Below, piece by piece: positions 63,423 to 64,000 of a stretch of DNA of 64,000 nucleotides. Source of the stretch: an uncultured Amylibacter sp. (lineage in GTDB: Bacteria > Pseudomonadota > Alphaproteobacteria > Rhodobacterales > Rhodobacteraceae). The translations under genes were made by a program, and so were the position numbers. The notes beneath the pieces were generated by a model. It did not search any database and was not told the origin of the DNA. It was given only the letters and a program-made list of their open reading frames with translations. The stretch lies in contig OX044354.1 of NCBI GenBank assembly GCA_943846615.1, positions 2,311,001 through 2,375,000 of the forward strand, written 5' to 3'. Numbering within the stretch: the first letter of the stretch is position 1; every line of letters begins with the position of its first letter.

Positions 63423-63674
63423 ATGGAAGCCAGAATAATTGCCGCATTGCAGGCAGCATTCGATCCGACGGAATTAATTGTGGATGATGACAGCGAGGCA
63501 CATCGTGGCCATGGCGGTTATCGCGAAGGTGGCGGCACGCATTTTAACGTGAAAATACGTGCGGCGAAATTTGCGGGGCTGTCACGTGTTGCGGCACAAC
63601 GCGCAGTGATGGCGGAACTGAAAGCGGAATTTGACGATGGATTACATGCGCTGTCGCTGGACGTTGCTGCCTAG
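63423..63674 (+). CDS. BolA family protein
   Basis: An 83-aa BolA. The family signature HRGHGGYREGGGTHFNVKI has the class II-type loop, followed by SRVAAQRAVMAELKAEFDDG and the C-terminal LHALSLDV. BolA proteins work with monothiol glutaredoxins in Fe-S handling and can bind DNA. I chose the ATG at 63423 (MEARIIAALQAAFDP), with GAGGA nearby. The stop overlaps the stop of the convergent gene (CTAG). It diverges from the J-domain gene. Confidence 0.94.
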   Translation: MEARIIAALQAAFDPTELIVDDDSEAHRGHGGYREGGGTHFNVKIRAAKFAGLSRVAAQRAVMAELKAEFDDGLHALSLDVAA

Positions 63675-64000
63675 TCCTCTTTTTTAGGCGTCGTTTCAAC
63701 GCCGCCGGTATCATCGGTTTTTCCCGTTTCATCGGATTTTTCGCTGACTTCGGACAGGATCGCCTTTTCGCTGGTGACCTGAACTTCGGGTGCGGCAACA
63801 ACGGGTGGTGTTTTTGCGCTGAAGCGTTTGAACGGATTAAAGCCATCCTTTTTGTCCGCATTTTCATCCAATGGATCGGTATCGGATAGCCGGCGGAAAA
63901 CCAAAACATTTTGATATGCTTCGTGACGTTTGCGCATCAAGCCCTTGCGTTCCACCGAGGGTAAGCTTTCTGCGCGAACATATTCCCATCCCGCAGAGGC
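63671..64000 (-). CDS. DUF4177-like protein, C-terminal part (cut by window edge)
   Basis: The frame is open to the right edge, giving 109 codons without the true start. The visible N-terminal part ASAGWEYVRAESLPSVERKG then LVFRR matches the end of short alphaproteobacterial proteins of the DUF4177 type (AAEGWEYxRAETLP ... FRNVLVFRR). A low-complexity, charged tail follows (KRFSAKTPPVVAAPEVQVTS to KKED). An in-frame ATG at 63955 exists but lies after the conserved WEY motif, so it is not the start. The function is unknown. Confidence 0.75.
   Translation of the reverse strand, partial: ASAGWEYVRAESLPSVERKGLMRKRHEAYQNVLVFRRLSDTDPLDENADKKDGFNPFKRFSAKTPPVVAAPEVQVTSEKAILSEVSEKSDETGKTDDTGGVETTPKKED

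Noticed and set aside
1-64000. CRISPR arrays, prophage genes, transposases, tRNA or rRNA genes
   Set aside because: None seen: no regular short repeats with spacers, no integrase, transposase or capsid-type protein, and no cloverleaf or rRNA-like conserved sequence was recognised on reading.

Overview
The window is a compact chromosomal segment of an alphaproteobacterium, most likely Rhodobacterales (Roseobacter/Rhodobacteraceae type). This rests on the GcrA cell-cycle regulator, DUF1178, DUF2484 and DUF2161 family proteins, a TIGR01459-type HAD protein, the CobS/CobT cobaltochelatase pair beside a J-domain protein and BolA, and a class A RNase P RNA. No rRNA, tRNA, CRISPR array, transposase or prophage was seen. 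Genes are tightly packed, with many ATGA, TGATG or TAATG overlaps and several convergent stop codons that overlap or abut.

Layout. 1-8,050: prs (partial), a DsbA-fold isomerase, threonine aldolase, YcgN-like and DUF2161 proteins, ribF, a HAD protein, a small membrane-anchored orphan, DUF1178, gcrA and an EamA exporter. 8,134-10,800: argD-argF and a cysteine hydrolase. 10,939-17,134: a minus-strand membrane-stress region. A TerC protein ends in a clear terminator and is followed by an operon encoding a previously unlisted 29-aa membrane peptide, XpaC, TelA, an SPFH/GYF protein, a double zinc-ribbon membrane protein and a rhomboid protease. 17,350-24,750: cold-shock protein, rRNA pseudouridine synthase, tadA, small orphans, gatC-gatA, a lipoprotein, an amidase, an FkbM methyltransferase and a GNAT enzyme. 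24,840-27,887: a SpoIIAA-like protein, rnpB with a readable promoter, small exported proteins, a decayed photolyase pseudogene and a histidine phosphatase.

28,160-54,406 is the complete division and cell wall (dcw) cluster: a structured leader resembling the UpsM sRNA of Rhodobacter, then mraZ, rsmH, ftsL, ftsI, murE, murF, mraY, murD, a DddP-like M24 protein, ftsW, murG, murC, DUF2484, an inserted orphan plus a palindromic repeat, murB, ddl, ftsQ, ftsA, an inverted rhodanese, ftsZ, lpxC, bamD and recN. These genes make UDP-MurNAc-pentapeptide and lipid II (MurB-F, MraY, MurG, Ddl), polymerise and cross-link septal wall (FtsW, FtsI), and build the Z ring (FtsZ, FtsA, FtsQ, FtsL). LpxC and BamD add outer-membrane assembly. 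murF is split by a single extra G in a G5 run. 54,455-64,000: an FAD-linked oxidase, a ClC channel, aminopeptidase P, cobT, a small membrane orphan, cobS, a J-domain protein, bolA and a partial DUF4177-like gene.

Most notable: the TelA/XpaC/SPFH/zinc-ribbon/rhomboid operon with its 29-aa peptide; a dispersed palindromic element of about 160 bp in two copies (19,352 and 43,901), the second inside the dcw cluster; the UpsM-like leader; the photolyase remnant; the DddP-like protein that keeps all six metal ligands at the spacing of real DddP but has Gly where the proposed catalytic Asp lies; and the murF frameshift.
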